DNA of 36,020 nucleotides from Collinsella sp. (GCA_019414265.1 DXMJ01000020.1:1-36020); one strand, 5' to 3'. Counted from the stretch's first letter, positions 6,781 through 14,414 are shown. Translations and numbers: made by a program. The notes: generated by a model not told the origin, from the sequence alone.

Positions 6781-7650
6781 ATGCAGACGGGTATGTATGC
6801 GATTAGCGAGATGGCGAGCTTGTTTAACGTTTCGCGTCAAACGCTCATCTACTACGACAAGATCGGCCTGTTTAAGCCCGCCGTGGTTAACGAAAAAGGC
6901 TACCGTTTCTATTCGCCCACGCAGATCCCGCTCATGCGTCTGATCTGCATGCTGCGCGACCTAGGGCTCGAACTCGACGAGATTGACCGCCTGACCTCGA
7001 CGTTCGACATTGGCGAGATGACCGATCACCTGCGCTCGCGGGTTCAGGCGCTCGATGGGCAGATTGCCGGGCTCAAAGCCGAGCGTGCGAGCGTGCAGGA
7101 GCGACTGAGCTTTTACGACGAGGCGGTTTATTGGCGCGAGCGCGAGGGCAAACCGGAGCTCAAGCAGTTCGAGCGCCGCTTCGTGGTCTTTGAGGAGTTC
7201 CCGGCCGATATCGAGCGCGGCCGTTCGATGCTGCACCCCACGCTCATGCGCGCGATTCTGCGCATGCGTGCGCTCACGGGCACGCGCCCCATGCGCGGCT
7301 GGGGCGCCATGCTGCGTCGCGAGGCGCTGCATTCCGACGACCCCATCGCCGGTGCCGGCTCCTTTGCCGTGCTGCCGCGCGGTGCCGAGGAGCTGCTGCC
7401 GAGCGATCCTGCCGAGCTGGCAGAGATTGGCGTCGAGGTGTTGCCCGAGGGCACATACCTGTGCATGAGCCGCTGGGGCATGCCGTACGAACCCGAGGGC
7501 ATTCGTGCCATCGTGGCCTGCATGGACGAGCACGCACTCCAGCCCATCGGCGATGCCTTCGATTTTTGCTACCTCGATACCACCAGCTACGACGAGTCCC
7601 ACCAAGAGGACTTCTGCTGCATCCAAATCCCCGTAGCCCTCCAGATGTGA
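6781..7650 (+). CDS. MerR-family transcriptional regulator with GyrI-like C-terminal ligand domain
   Basis: A 289-residue protein. Residues ~5-75 form a MerR winged helix: ISEMASLFNVSRQTLIYYDKIGLFKP, then GYRFYSPTQ and a LRDLGLELDEI segment. A coiled-coil linker follows (~80-125, Gln/Glu/Arg-rich), then a ~150-residue tail with YLCMSRWG resembling the BmrR/GyrI small-molecule-binding fold. Such regulators twist elongated-spacer promoters into an active form when bound to a hydrophobic or aromatic ligand. ATG 6781 follows GGGAGGACCT. The gene ends the decarboxylase locus, and dyads at 1734-1752 and 2874-2892 are plausible targets. Its final ATG-TGA lies in repeat A. The ligand is unknown; the transported or decarboxylated aromatic acid is the natural guess. 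Confidence 0.85.
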   Translation: MQTGMYAISEMASLFNVSRQTLIYYDKIGLFKPAVVNEKGYRFYSPTQIPLMRLICMLRDLGLELDEIDRLTSTFDIGEMTDHLRSRVQALDGQIAGLKAERASVQERLSFYDEAVYWREREGKPELKQFERRFVVFEEFPADIERGRSMLHPTLMRAILRMRALTGTRPMRGWGAMLRREALHSDDPIAGAGSFAVLPRGAEELLPSDPAELAEIGVEVLPEGTYLCMSRWGMPYEPEGIRAIVACMDEHALQPIGDAFDFCYLDTTSYDESHQEDFCCIQIPVALQM

Positions 7651-7675
7651 CAAGAGGACAGTCCCTTTGTCACAT
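7645..7675 (+). repeat. Repeat A, copy 2
   Basis: A palindrome with arms TGTGACAA and TTTGTCACA around GGACAGTCC. It begins at the last sense codon of the MerR gene, so the repeat carries that gene's Met codon and TGA stop, just as copy 1 does for the fusion gene. It is followed after 18 bp by repeat B copy 2. Confidence 0.8.
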
Positions 7676-7693
7676 TCGCGGCATGGCTGCCGC

Positions 7694-7755
7694 CCAAACC
7701 GTCACAACATTCGATGAAAATCTCGAAAACGAGGAAAAGCGTCGAATGTTGTGAT
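7694..7755 (+). repeat. Repeat B, copy 2
   Basis: Same 62 bp unit and orientation as 2767-2828, with arms GTCACAACATTCGA and TCGAATGTTGTGA and inner CTCG-AAAA-CGAG. Together with repeat A it forms the right-hand direct repeat that brackets the transporter-ubiD-ubiX-merR block. GGTTTTCC follows the stem, a weaker U-run than in copy 1. Confidence 0.85.
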
Positions 7756-7845
7756 GGTTTTCCTATCTGTGCCGGCGAGCCGCCGTGCCGTCTGGGGGTA
7801 TAAGGCTAGCAAGTGTTTATTTGCGAGGCCAAGGGGGCGCCCCGT

Positions 7846-8721
7846 ATGGATATCGATAGCTTTGAATGGTGGTACAGCGAGGGCGAGGCTCCGGATGAGG
7901 TGTGGGACGAGCCCTTGCCAAGTGATGAGTTGAGCGACGGGACCGATGTGGACTCCGATGCTGGCGATGCGCTTGACTCGGATGCCGATTCCGACCCCGC
8001 CGAGCCCCTGACCTTCGAGCAGGCCTGGGCCCAGGCCGAGGCCGACGAGGCAAAGGCCGATGCCACGGCCACGCTGGGTGAGCCAGCCGACATGTCCATC
8101 TCGCCGGCCAAGACCCCGCAGCCGCGCCACACCATCGACCCCGGCAGCACGGCATCCTTCAGCATACTCGACGTGCCCGCGCAGGGTGCCCAGGCGCCCG
8201 CCCCCACGCGTCGCCCCAACCTGGCTCGCGAGGAAGACGCGGCCCGCCGCTCACCGCTCGGCCCCATCCTCATCGCCTTCATGGCCGGCGTCATCGCTTG
8301 CTCGGCGATCGGAAATGTCTGGAGCCACGTGGAGCAACAGCGCAAGGACGCCGCCAAGGTCGAGATGTCTGTCGAGCAATCGCTCAGCCGCACGCGCTCG
8401 GTGCATGTGTCGGTCGAGGTTAAGGACGGCGCGACGTGGGATACCGCGCGCGGCGATAGCCAAATGCTCGTCCATATTGTGGGCCGCACGCTCAGGGGAC
8501 AAGCAATCGACGAGTATCAATACGTTAATTCCGAAGGTGACGGCATCGAGCTCAAGCCCGGCGACTACGAGCTCACGGTCGATGAGCCGCCCGTCGCCAC
8601 CGACGGCACGCGTTACCGTGCCTCAAAGCGCATGGTTCCGGTGAGTTTTAATTCACAGGCGCCCGATACGGTCGACAGCACGCCGCAGGGCGGGTTCGAC
8701 CTTTACGCAATCGTTCAATAA
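7846..8721 (+). CDS. Hypothetical membrane protein with acidic N-terminus, single transmembrane segment
   Basis: I do not recognise this 291-residue protein. Residues 1-75 are very rich in Asp, Glu, Ser and Ala (for example DELSDGTDVDSDAGDALDSD) and look disordered. Residues ~75-140 are low-complexity and Pro/Ala-rich. One hydrophobic helix at ~143-163 (LGPILIAFMAGVIACSAIGN) probably crosses the membrane. The remaining ~125 residues after it contain short beta-rich stretches (HVSVEVKDGATWD, LVHIVGRTL, ELKPGDYELTVDEPP) that could be an extracytoplasmic beta-sandwich. That gives an inside-acidic, outside-folded topology, by inference. The ATG at 7846 follows AAGGGGG at 8 nt. It lies between repeat B and an aldose-epimerase gene; no operon partner is evident. 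Confidence 0.75.
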   Translation: MDIDSFEWWYSEGEAPDEVWDEPLPSDELSDGTDVDSDAGDALDSDADSDPAEPLTFEQAWAQAEADEAKADATATLGEPADMSISPAKTPQPRHTIDPGSTASFSILDVPAQGAQAPAPTRRPNLAREEDAARRSPLGPILIAFMAGVIACSAIGNVWSHVEQQRKDAAKVEMSVEQSLSRTRSVHVSVEVKDGATWDTARGDSQMLVHIVGRTLRGQAIDEYQYVNSEGDGIELKPGDYELTVDEPPVATDGTRYRASKRMVPVSFNSQAPDTVDSTPQGGFDLYAIVQ

Positions 8722-8800
8722 CTGTGCCTGTCGCTTCTCCTTGCCGCCAAGAGTGGGACAATAGCCCTCGACACTATTGTTTACTTTTGGAGGAAGTAAC

Positions 8801-9694
8801 ATGTCCACCGTCACTACCATCAAGCGCGGCGGCCTCACCGCGGCCATCGATTCCATGGGTGCCCAGCTCACGAGCCTTGCCCTCAACGGCAACGAGTATC
8901 TGTGGCAGGGCGATCCCGCCTTTTGGGGCAAGCATGCGCCGATTCTGTTCCCCATCGTGGGATCGCTGCGCAACAACACGGCAACGTCTGCGGCCGGCAC
9001 CTGCGAGATGCCGCGCCACGGACTCGCGCGCATTGTCGAGCACAAGCTGGTCGAGGTCTCCGAGGACGGTTCGTCCGTCACCTACGAGATCACTGACACG
9101 CCTGAGTCGCTCAAGGCGTTCCCCTTCCACTTTAAGCTCAACATGACCTATGCCCTGACCGGCGACGCCACGCTTACCCAGACCGTTGCCGTTACGAACA
9201 CCGGCGACGTGGACCTGCCGTTCTCGGTGGGCGGTCACCCCGCATTTAACGTGCCCGCTCCTGGTGCCGAGGACGAGGCATTCGAGGATTACGAGCTGGC
9301 GTTTACCGAGGCTTGGACTAACGAGGCCCCCATCATCACGCCCGATGGCCTTATGACGTTCGAGGGCAGCCACAAGGCCCCCGACAACTCGGACGTGCTG
9401 CCCATCACGCACCGCAGCTTCGATAACGACGCCATCATGTTCACCGATGCCCCGGGCTCCACGCTCACGCTGCGCGGTCGCAAGTCGGGCCACGGCGTCA
9501 AGATCGACTTTGAGGGCTTTAAGTACATCGGCGTGTGGTCTGCCGCCAACGACGCCCCGTTTGTGGCGCTCGAGCCCTGGACCGGCCACACCACCATGGA
9601 CACCGAGGACGACGTCTTTGAGCACAAGGTCAACACCATTACGCTGGCGCCGGGCGAGACGGACGTCCGCAGCTTTAGCGTTACCCTGCTCTAG
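8801..9694 (+). CDS. Aldose 1-epimerase family protein (LacX/GalM-like)
   Basis: A 297-residue beta-sandwich protein of the galactose mutarotase superfamily, LacX-like branch. Visible family signatures are LWQGDPAFWGKHAPILFPIVG, MPRHGLAR with one catalytic His, VGGHPAFNVP with the second His, and VALEPWTG with the catalytic Glu. Family members interconvert alpha and beta anomers of hexoses or sugar phosphates in the cytoplasm; the exact sugar is not predictable. ATG 8801 is preceded by TTTTGGAGGAAG, a strong ribosome site. It appears monocistronic: a structured element with two hairpins starts 5 bp after the stop codon (9699). Confidence 0.88.
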   Translation: MSTVTTIKRGGLTAAIDSMGAQLTSLALNGNEYLWQGDPAFWGKHAPILFPIVGSLRNNTATSAAGTCEMPRHGLARIVEHKLVEVSEDGSSVTYEITDTPESLKAFPFHFKLNMTYALTGDATLTQTVAVTNTGDVDLPFSVGGHPAFNVPAPGAEDEAFEDYELAFTEAWTNEAPIITPDGLMTFEGSHKAPDNSDVLPITHRSFDNDAIMFTDAPGSTLTLRGRKSGHGVKIDFEGFKYIGVWSAANDAPFVALEPWTGHTTMDTEDDVFEHKVNTITLAPGETDVRSFSVTLL

Positions 9695-9698
9695 AGGC

Positions 9699-9815
9699 TC
9701 CGCCGTTCTAACGAACGGCGGACCGGTCGACGCTGCGCGCCGCCCAGAGCGACAATTTGTCATTCAAAAGGCAAGGCATGACCAGAAGGTCTATGCCTTG
9801 CCTTTTTTATGCCAA
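9699..9815 (+). repeat. Structured 3'-end element, copy 1 (outer stem incomplete)
   Basis: Hairpin I is TCCGCCGTTC-TAAC-GAACGGCGGA (9699-9722). A segment beginning CGACGCTGCGCGCCGCCC is shared nearly base-for-base with copy 2. Hairpin II (9766-9806) has arms AAAAGGCAAGGCAT and ATGCCTTGCCTT around the invariant GACC-AGAA-GGTC and ends in TTTTTT, so it can terminate transcription of the epimerase gene. The 3' partner of the outer stem (CCAGAGCGACAA) seen in copy 2 is absent here, where the sequence diverges after ATGCCAA. Confidence 0.85.
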
Positions 9816-9951
9816 GCGGTGCATGGGGGGCAGGCTACTTTGCGCCAATTGTCCTCGCGTGTCTATTAATTTTTCGCGCACATGCCGTGCTGCTGGTTGC
9901 GGGCGTATATCCTGTCTTATTGTCAGCAAAACAAAATAGGGAAGGCACCAG

Positions 9952-10878
9952 ATGCAACCTCGACTACAGCGCGGTGCGCATACCCAGCCGGTGTGCAGCC
10001 GTCGTATCTTCTTAGGCAGTGCGCTTGCTGCGAGCGCTACCGTTGTCGCCGGCGCGCTCGCCGGCTGCCAGCGCCCGTCCACGCTCAAGGTGGTTCAGCC
10101 CACGACGGGCGGCGGCCGCGACGACCTGTCCGATTCCGTTATCGGCAAGGACAAGATCCGTATCGGCATGGAGGCGGCCTACGCCCCGTACAACTGGCAG
10201 GTTTCCGAAGCCAGTGAGTACACCATCCCCATCGACAACGTGCAGGGAGCCTACGCCGATGGCTACGACGTGCAGATTGCCAAGATCGTCTGCAAGGCCC
10301 TCGGCGGCGAGCCCGTCGCCGTCAAGCAGAGCTTCTCGGGTCTCATCGACTCGCTCAACAACGGCCAGATCGACCTCATCATCGCCGGCATGAGCGCCAC
10401 GCCCGAGCGTGAGGAGTCCGTCGGCTTTTCCGACCCGTACTTTATCGGTTACTTTGGCCTGTTCGTAAAAGAGGGCTCGCCCTACCAAAATGCGACCAAG
10501 CTCAGCGACTTTAGCGGCGCTACGGTCCTCGGCCAAAAGGACACCATGCTCGATACCGTCATCGACGAAATCCCGGGCGTTGTGCACAAAAACCCGGTCG
10601 ATTCGGTCCCCACGGTGTTCTCGAATCTTCTGCAGGGCACTTGTGACGCCGTGACCTACAACACCGAAAACGAGAAGGGCTATATGGCCCAAAACCCGGG
10701 CATCGTGCCCATTCGCTTTGCGGAGGGCGAGGGCTTTAAGCAGGAGGTTACGACAAACGTCGGCTGCCGCAAGGGCTCGGACAAGCTGCTCAAACTTATC
10801 GATAAGACGCTCAAGGGCATCAGCCAGGAGGAGCGCGACCAGATGTGGGACGCGTGCCTCGACCGTCAGCCGGCATAG
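9952..10878 (+). CDS. Polar amino-acid ABC transporter, substrate-binding lipoprotein
   Basis: A 308-residue periplasmic-binding-protein family 3 member. The N-terminus has SRRIFLGSALAASATVVAG followed by the lipobox LAGC, giving a lipid-anchored Cys39; the paired Arg with a following hydrophobic stretch resembles a Tat lipoprotein signal. The mature domain shows the family-3 pattern: IRIGMEAAYAPYNW, GYDVQIAKIVCKALG, LNNGQIDLIIAGMSATPEREESVGFSDPY and DAVTYNTENEKGY. It captures an amino acid or similar solute outside the membrane and delivers it to the permease encoded 9 bp downstream. ATG 9952 follows GGGAAGG. The ligand is not determined. Confidence 0.92.
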   Translation: MQPRLQRGAHTQPVCSRRIFLGSALAASATVVAGALAGCQRPSTLKVVQPTTGGGRDDLSDSVIGKDKIRIGMEAAYAPYNWQVSEASEYTIPIDNVQGAYADGYDVQIAKIVCKALGGEPVAVKQSFSGLIDSLNNGQIDLIIAGMSATPEREESVGFSDPYFIGYFGLFVKEGSPYQNATKLSDFSGATVLGQKDTMLDTVIDEIPGVVHKNPVDSVPTVFSNLLQGTCDAVTYNTENEKGYMAQNPGIVPIRFAEGEGFKQEVTTNVGCRKGSDKLLKLIDKTLKGISQEERDQMWDACLDRQPA

Positions 10879-10887
10879 GGAGGCAGC

Positions 10888-12036
10888 ATGAAAGCTATCA
10901 ATCGTCTGGCCTCCTTTATCAAGGCCGACCACCGTTATGTGTATCTGGGCACGAGCGCTATCGCGGCGCTCGGTCTGGCGTTTAGCCAGCGCAACCCAAC
11001 GCCGCTGAGCTTCTTGGCGCCCACGGGCGTGTTCCAGGATTGTCTCTGGGCGATTCTGTGGGCCTGGATCGTCGTATCGGTGGCAGCGCTCGTCACCAAG
11101 CTTATGCACTGGAACGACTATCGCGAAACGTCGCCGTTCGCATCCGAGCGTTGCCGTCGCGGCGCGCGCCTGGGCAGCTATGTCGTGGTTGCCATCGCGG
11201 CGATCTTCTTTATCGACCGCTGCGTCATGTCGTTTGTCGACCTGGTGCAGGTGAGCATTGTCTCGGACTCCAATCCCAGCGACTTTCTGTCGAGCTTGGT
11301 CTACATGACCTACAAGAGCGGCGACTTCTTTATCCGCGGTATCGAGATCACCATCGCGCTTGCCACCTTCGGCACCGTCATCGCCTTCTTCTTGGCGCTG
11401 CTCTTTGTGTTCTTGCGCACCCAGACCTTCGATCGCGTCGACAACGACCTGGTGCGCTTCTTTAAGAGCATTGGCCGAGGCTTTGCGACCGTCTATTCCA
11501 CCGTCGTGCGCGGCACGCCCATGATGGTCCAGGGCCTGCTCATCTATTACGCGGGCTTTACCGTTCTGCGCGGCATGGGCTTCGAGACCGCCCAGGCCAA
11601 CCAGATCTGGAGTACCTTCACCGCCGGCCTCGTCACCATCTCGCTCAACTCCACCGCCTACATGATGGAGGTCCTGCGCGGCGGCATCGAGTCCATCGAT
11701 CCCGGCCAGGCCGAGGCAGCGCGCTCGCTGGGCCTGTCGCAGTGGCAGGCTATGCGCAAGGTCGTGTTCCCCCAGGGTATTAAAAACGCGATCCCGGCGC
11801 TCACCAACGAGCTCATCATCAACATCAAGGATTCGTCGGTGCTCTCGGTCATCGGCGTGTTCGACCTCATGTACGCTACTACCACGGTCGCCGGCGTGTA
11901 CTACCGCCAGATGGAGGTCTACTGCGTGGCGCTCGTGGTCTACCTGATCCTGACGCTCGTGGCGAGCCGCCTGCTCGAGGCCTTTGGCAAAAAGCTCGGC
12001 GCCGAGGCTCCTGCCACGCTGCCCAGCTCTAACTAG
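10888..12036 (+). CDS. Polar amino-acid ABC transporter, permease
   Basis: A 382-residue HisM/GlnP-type membrane permease. It is longer than the usual ~220 residues because of an N-terminal extension of ~145 residues with three or so extra hydrophobic segments. The conserved core begins near FFIRGIEITIALATFGTVIA, and the EAA loop that contacts the ATPase is visible as EAARSLGLSQWQAMRKVVFPQ (~271-291). ATG 10888 follows GGAGGCAGC. It is the middle gene of a binding protein-permease-ATPase operon with short gaps (9 and 22 bp) and a single permease gene, so the transporter is probably a permease homodimer. Confidence 0.92.
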   Translation: MKAINRLASFIKADHRYVYLGTSAIAALGLAFSQRNPTPLSFLAPTGVFQDCLWAILWAWIVVSVAALVTKLMHWNDYRETSPFASERCRRGARLGSYVVVAIAAIFFIDRCVMSFVDLVQVSIVSDSNPSDFLSSLVYMTYKSGDFFIRGIEITIALATFGTVIAFFLALLFVFLRTQTFDRVDNDLVRFFKSIGRGFATVYSTVVRGTPMMVQGLLIYYAGFTVLRGMGFETAQANQIWSTFTAGLVTISLNSTAYMMEVLRGGIESIDPGQAEAARSLGLSQWQAMRKVVFPQGIKNAIPALTNELIINIKDSSVLSVIGVFDLMYATTTVAGVYYRQMEVYCVALVVYLILTLVASRLLEAFGKKLGAEAPATLPSSN

Positions 12037-12058
12037 GCTTAAGACGAGGAGAATCATC

Positions 12059-12844
12059 ATGGCAGATACCGCCATTACCGGCACTGCAGCAGCCGTGCAA
12101 AACCAAGAGCCGCTTATCTGCGTCGAGGGCCTGCGCAAGAGCTTTGGCTCACTCGAGGTACTCAAGGGTATCGACTTGTCCGTCAATCCCGGCGAGGTCG
12201 TCACCATTATCGGCGCCTCGGGCTCGGGCAAGTCGACGTTTCTGCGCTGCCTTAACCTGCTCGAGACTCCGGATGCCGGCCATATCTGGTTCCACGGCCA
12301 GGACCTCACGGCCGAGCGCTGCAATATCAATAAGCTGCGCGAGGACATCGGCATGGTGTTCCAGGGCTTCAACCTGTTCAACAATATGGACGTGCTCGAC
12401 AACTGCACGCTCGCGCCCGTCACGCTCAAAAAGATGAGCAAGGCCGAGGCCGAGAAGGTCGCGATGGAGCATCTGACGAGCGTGGGGCTCGAAAAGTTCG
12501 CGCACGCCGCCGTGGGTCGTCTGTCCGGCGGCCAAAAGCAGCGCGTGGCCATCGCCCGCGCCCTGTGCATGAATCCGCAGATCATGTTGTTCGACGAGCC
12601 GACCTCCGCGCTCGACCCCGAGATCGTGGGCGAGGTGCTCGAGGTCATGCGCAAGCTCGCCGCCGACGGCATGACCATGGTCGTCGTCACGCACGAGATG
12701 GCCTTTGCCCGCACGGTGTCCGACCGCGTGGTCTTTATGGACAAGGGCGTGGTGCTCGAGGATGCCGCGCCGGCCGAGCTCTTCGGCAACCCCAAACACC
12801 AGCGCACTCGTGAGTTCCTCTCTCGCTATCTCGAGGACAAATAA
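12059..12844 (+). CDS. Polar amino-acid ABC transporter, ATP-binding protein
   Basis: A 261-residue ABC ATPase of the GlnQ/HisP type. Walker A GASGSGKST is at 52-60, the Q-loop lies in IGMVFQGFNLF, the signature is LSGGQKQRVAIARAL, Walker B is IMLFDEPTSALDPE, and the switch His is in VVVTHEM. It powers the permease encoded just upstream from the cytoplasmic side. ATG 12059 follows GAGGAGAATC; an in-frame start 75 bp earlier would lie inside the permease gene and is unlikely. A ~15-residue Ala/Thr-rich extension precedes the first strand. A modest hairpin with TTT follows (12870-12893). Confidence 0.95.
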   Translation: MADTAITGTAAAVQNQEPLICVEGLRKSFGSLEVLKGIDLSVNPGEVVTIIGASGSGKSTFLRCLNLLETPDAGHIWFHGQDLTAERCNINKLREDIGMVFQGFNLFNNMDVLDNCTLAPVTLKKMSKAEAEKVAMEHLTSVGLEKFAHAAVGRLSGGQKQRVAIARALCMNPQIMLFDEPTSALDPEIVGEVLEVMRKLAADGMTMVVVTHEMAFARTVSDRVVFMDKGVVLEDAAPAELFGNPKHQRTREFLSRYLEDK

Positions 12845-12869
12845 CCGACCGCAAACGCTTACGTTGCAG

Positions 12870-12893
12870 GGCCGCTCCCGTGGGGCGGCCTTT
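12870..12893 (+). terminator. Weak terminator-like hairpin after the ABC operon
   Basis: GGCCGCTCC and GGGGCGGCC pair (9 bp, one G-U) around a 3 nt loop and are followed only by TTTG. It marks the probable end of the ABC transporter operon, 24 bp before the M20 peptidase start, but the short U-run makes it weak. Confidence 0.5.
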
Positions 12894-12916
12894 GTCGTCA
12901 CAATCGAAAGGATGTC

Positions 12917-14332
12917 ATGGCCGAGGTTTGGCGCTTCTTTGCGCATGAGGACGATTTTGCCGATATAGACGAGGTCGGCGCGTGCGAGCGCTTGGGCCGC
13001 GTGCTGTCGTTTCCGACCATTTCGAGCATGGATGCCGAGGCGGTGGACTGGCAGCCCTTCGACGACCTGCGCGCCTATATGCAGCAGGCCTGGCCGCGCG
13101 TGTTCGCGGCGGGCGAGGTCGAGCTTGTCGACCATTCGCTGTTGGTGACGCTTGACGGTTCCGACCCCGCCCTCAAACCCGTCATGCTCATGGGCCACAT
13201 GGACGTGGTCCCCGTGGTGCCGGGCACCGAGGCCGACTGGACGCATGCTCCCTTTAGCGGACAGGTGGACGACACCTACATTTGGGGTCGCGGCGCTATC
13301 GACATGAAAGACCAGGTCGCAGGTATTCTCGAGGCGGTTGAGTATGCGTTGGCGCACGGTTGGGAGCACAAGCGTTCGCTGCTGCTGGCTTTTGGCCAGG
13401 ACGAGGAAACCACGCAGTACGGCGCGGGGGCGATCGGTCGCGTGCTCGAGGAGCGCGGTATTGAACTTGAATACCTGATCGACGAGGGTGACTACCGTAT
13501 CGTTTCGGCTGCCGAGTACGGCGCGGGCGAGGGCTGGCTTATGCATGCCGACCTTGCCGAGAAGGGCTACGCCGATATTGTGCTCAAGACGAAGAGCGAG
13601 GGCGGGCATTCGTCCAACCCCTACGGCGGCACATCGCTCGAGGTACTGAGCCGCGCTATCGCCGCAATCTGCGATATCGAGTGGCCGACGCGTGTGACCG
13701 ATCTGCTTGCCGCACAGCTTGTCGAGCTGGGGCTCTACTCGGCCGACGAGATTGCCTCCAACAAGGACACCATCGTGTGCGAGTGCCTCGCCAGCAAAAA
13801 ACTCTACCCGCTCGTGACCACTACCTGCGCGCCCACGCAGATCGAGGGCGGCAGCGCTGGCGCTAACGTGATGCCACAGGATATGTGGGCCAACATTAAC
13901 TTCCGCATGCTCGAGGGCACGAGCGTGGCCGACGTTGTGGCGCGCTGCCGTGAGGCGGTTGCCGGGGCGGACCTTGCCGGTCGTGTCGAAGTGGAGCTGG
14001 CCCCCGGCAGCTCCGAGCCCTCGCCGTCCCCGCGCATCGGTGGTCCCGGCCTCGAGGCGGTTCGCTCCATCGCCGCCCGTTATTTCCGCGATCCAAAGGG
14101 GACGGAGGAAAACGGATCATCCGAGCCGTTGGCGATTGTCCCCTCGACCGTGATCGGCGCGACCGACGCTGCCAACTACCAGCACATTTGCTCCGAATGC
14201 ATTCGTTTTTCGGCGTTTGTGGTCGACGATGACGAGTGCAACCGCGGCGTCCACGGCACCAACGAGCGCATCACCCGCCGCGCCTACCTCCAGGGTGTTC
14301 GCTTCCTCATCGCCCTGCTTCAAACGCTCTAG
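12917..14332 (+). CDS. M20-family metallopeptidase (carboxypeptidase S/ArgE/DapE-like)
   Basis: A 471-residue zinc-dependent exopeptidase of family M20. Metal and catalytic motifs are in order: LMGHMDVVPVVPG (His-Asp), WGRGAIDMKDQ (bridging Asp), FGQDEETTQYGA (catalytic Glu and the next ligand), GGHSSNPYGGTS in the dimerisation domain, and HGTNERI (C-terminal His ligand). It most resembles the carboxypeptidase S/ACY1 branch acting on N-blocked amino acids or short peptides; no signal peptide is seen, so it is cytoplasmic. ATG 12917 follows AAAGGATGTC. It follows an amino-acid ABC transporter, consistent with use of imported amino-acid derivatives (inference). Repeat A starts right after the stop codon. 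Confidence 0.9.
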   Translation: MAEVWRFFAHEDDFADIDEVGACERLGRVLSFPTISSMDAEAVDWQPFDDLRAYMQQAWPRVFAAGEVELVDHSLLVTLDGSDPALKPVMLMGHMDVVPVVPGTEADWTHAPFSGQVDDTYIWGRGAIDMKDQVAGILEAVEYALAHGWEHKRSLLLAFGQDEETTQYGAGAIGRVLEERGIELEYLIDEGDYRIVSAAEYGAGEGWLMHADLAEKGYADIVLKTKSEGGHSSNPYGGTSLEVLSRAIAAICDIEWPTRVTDLLAAQLVELGLYSADEIASNKDTIVCECLASKKLYPLVTTTCAPTQIEGGSAGANVMPQDMWANINFRMLEGTSVADVVARCREAVAGADLAGRVEVELAPGSSEPSPSPRIGGPGLEAVRSIAARYFRDPKGTEENGSSEPLAIVPSTVIGATDAANYQHICSECIRFSAFVVDDDECNRGVHGTNERITRRAYLQGVRFLIALLQTL

Positions 14333-14333
14333 A

Positions 14334-14360
14334 ATGTGACAAAGCGACAGTCTCTTTGTT
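14334..14360 (+). repeat. Repeat A, copy 3 (partial)
   Basis: ATGTGACAA, GACAGTC and CTTTGT match repeat A at 2737 and 7645, again placed directly at a gene end (the TAG stop of the M20 gene is two bases earlier). The right arm is truncated where the next palindrome begins at 14361. Confidence 0.7.
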
Positions 14361-14414
14361 AGCCGTTGGGGACGCTCTTAAACGACTAGCCGTTAAGGAA
14401 CGTCCCCAACGGCT
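14361..14414. repeat. 54 bp palindrome with GGGGACG arms
   Basis: AGCCGTTGGGGACG (14361-14374) and CGTCCCCAACGGCT (14401-14414) are perfect 14 bp arms. An inner CTTAAACG/CGTTAAG pairing makes one long hairpin. The left half (TTGGGGACG, then TTCTTAAACGACT with one base changed) recurs at 31408-31429. The rest of the gap to prfA (14415-14623) shows no gene; TATCAT at 14462-14467 is a possible weak -10. Confidence 0.8.

Noticed and set aside
10012..12807. Minus-strand open frame of 931 codons across the ABC transporter genes
   Set aside because: It lies antisense to three genes with clear family motifs; long antisense frames are expected in GC-rich DNA, and the translation resembles no protein.
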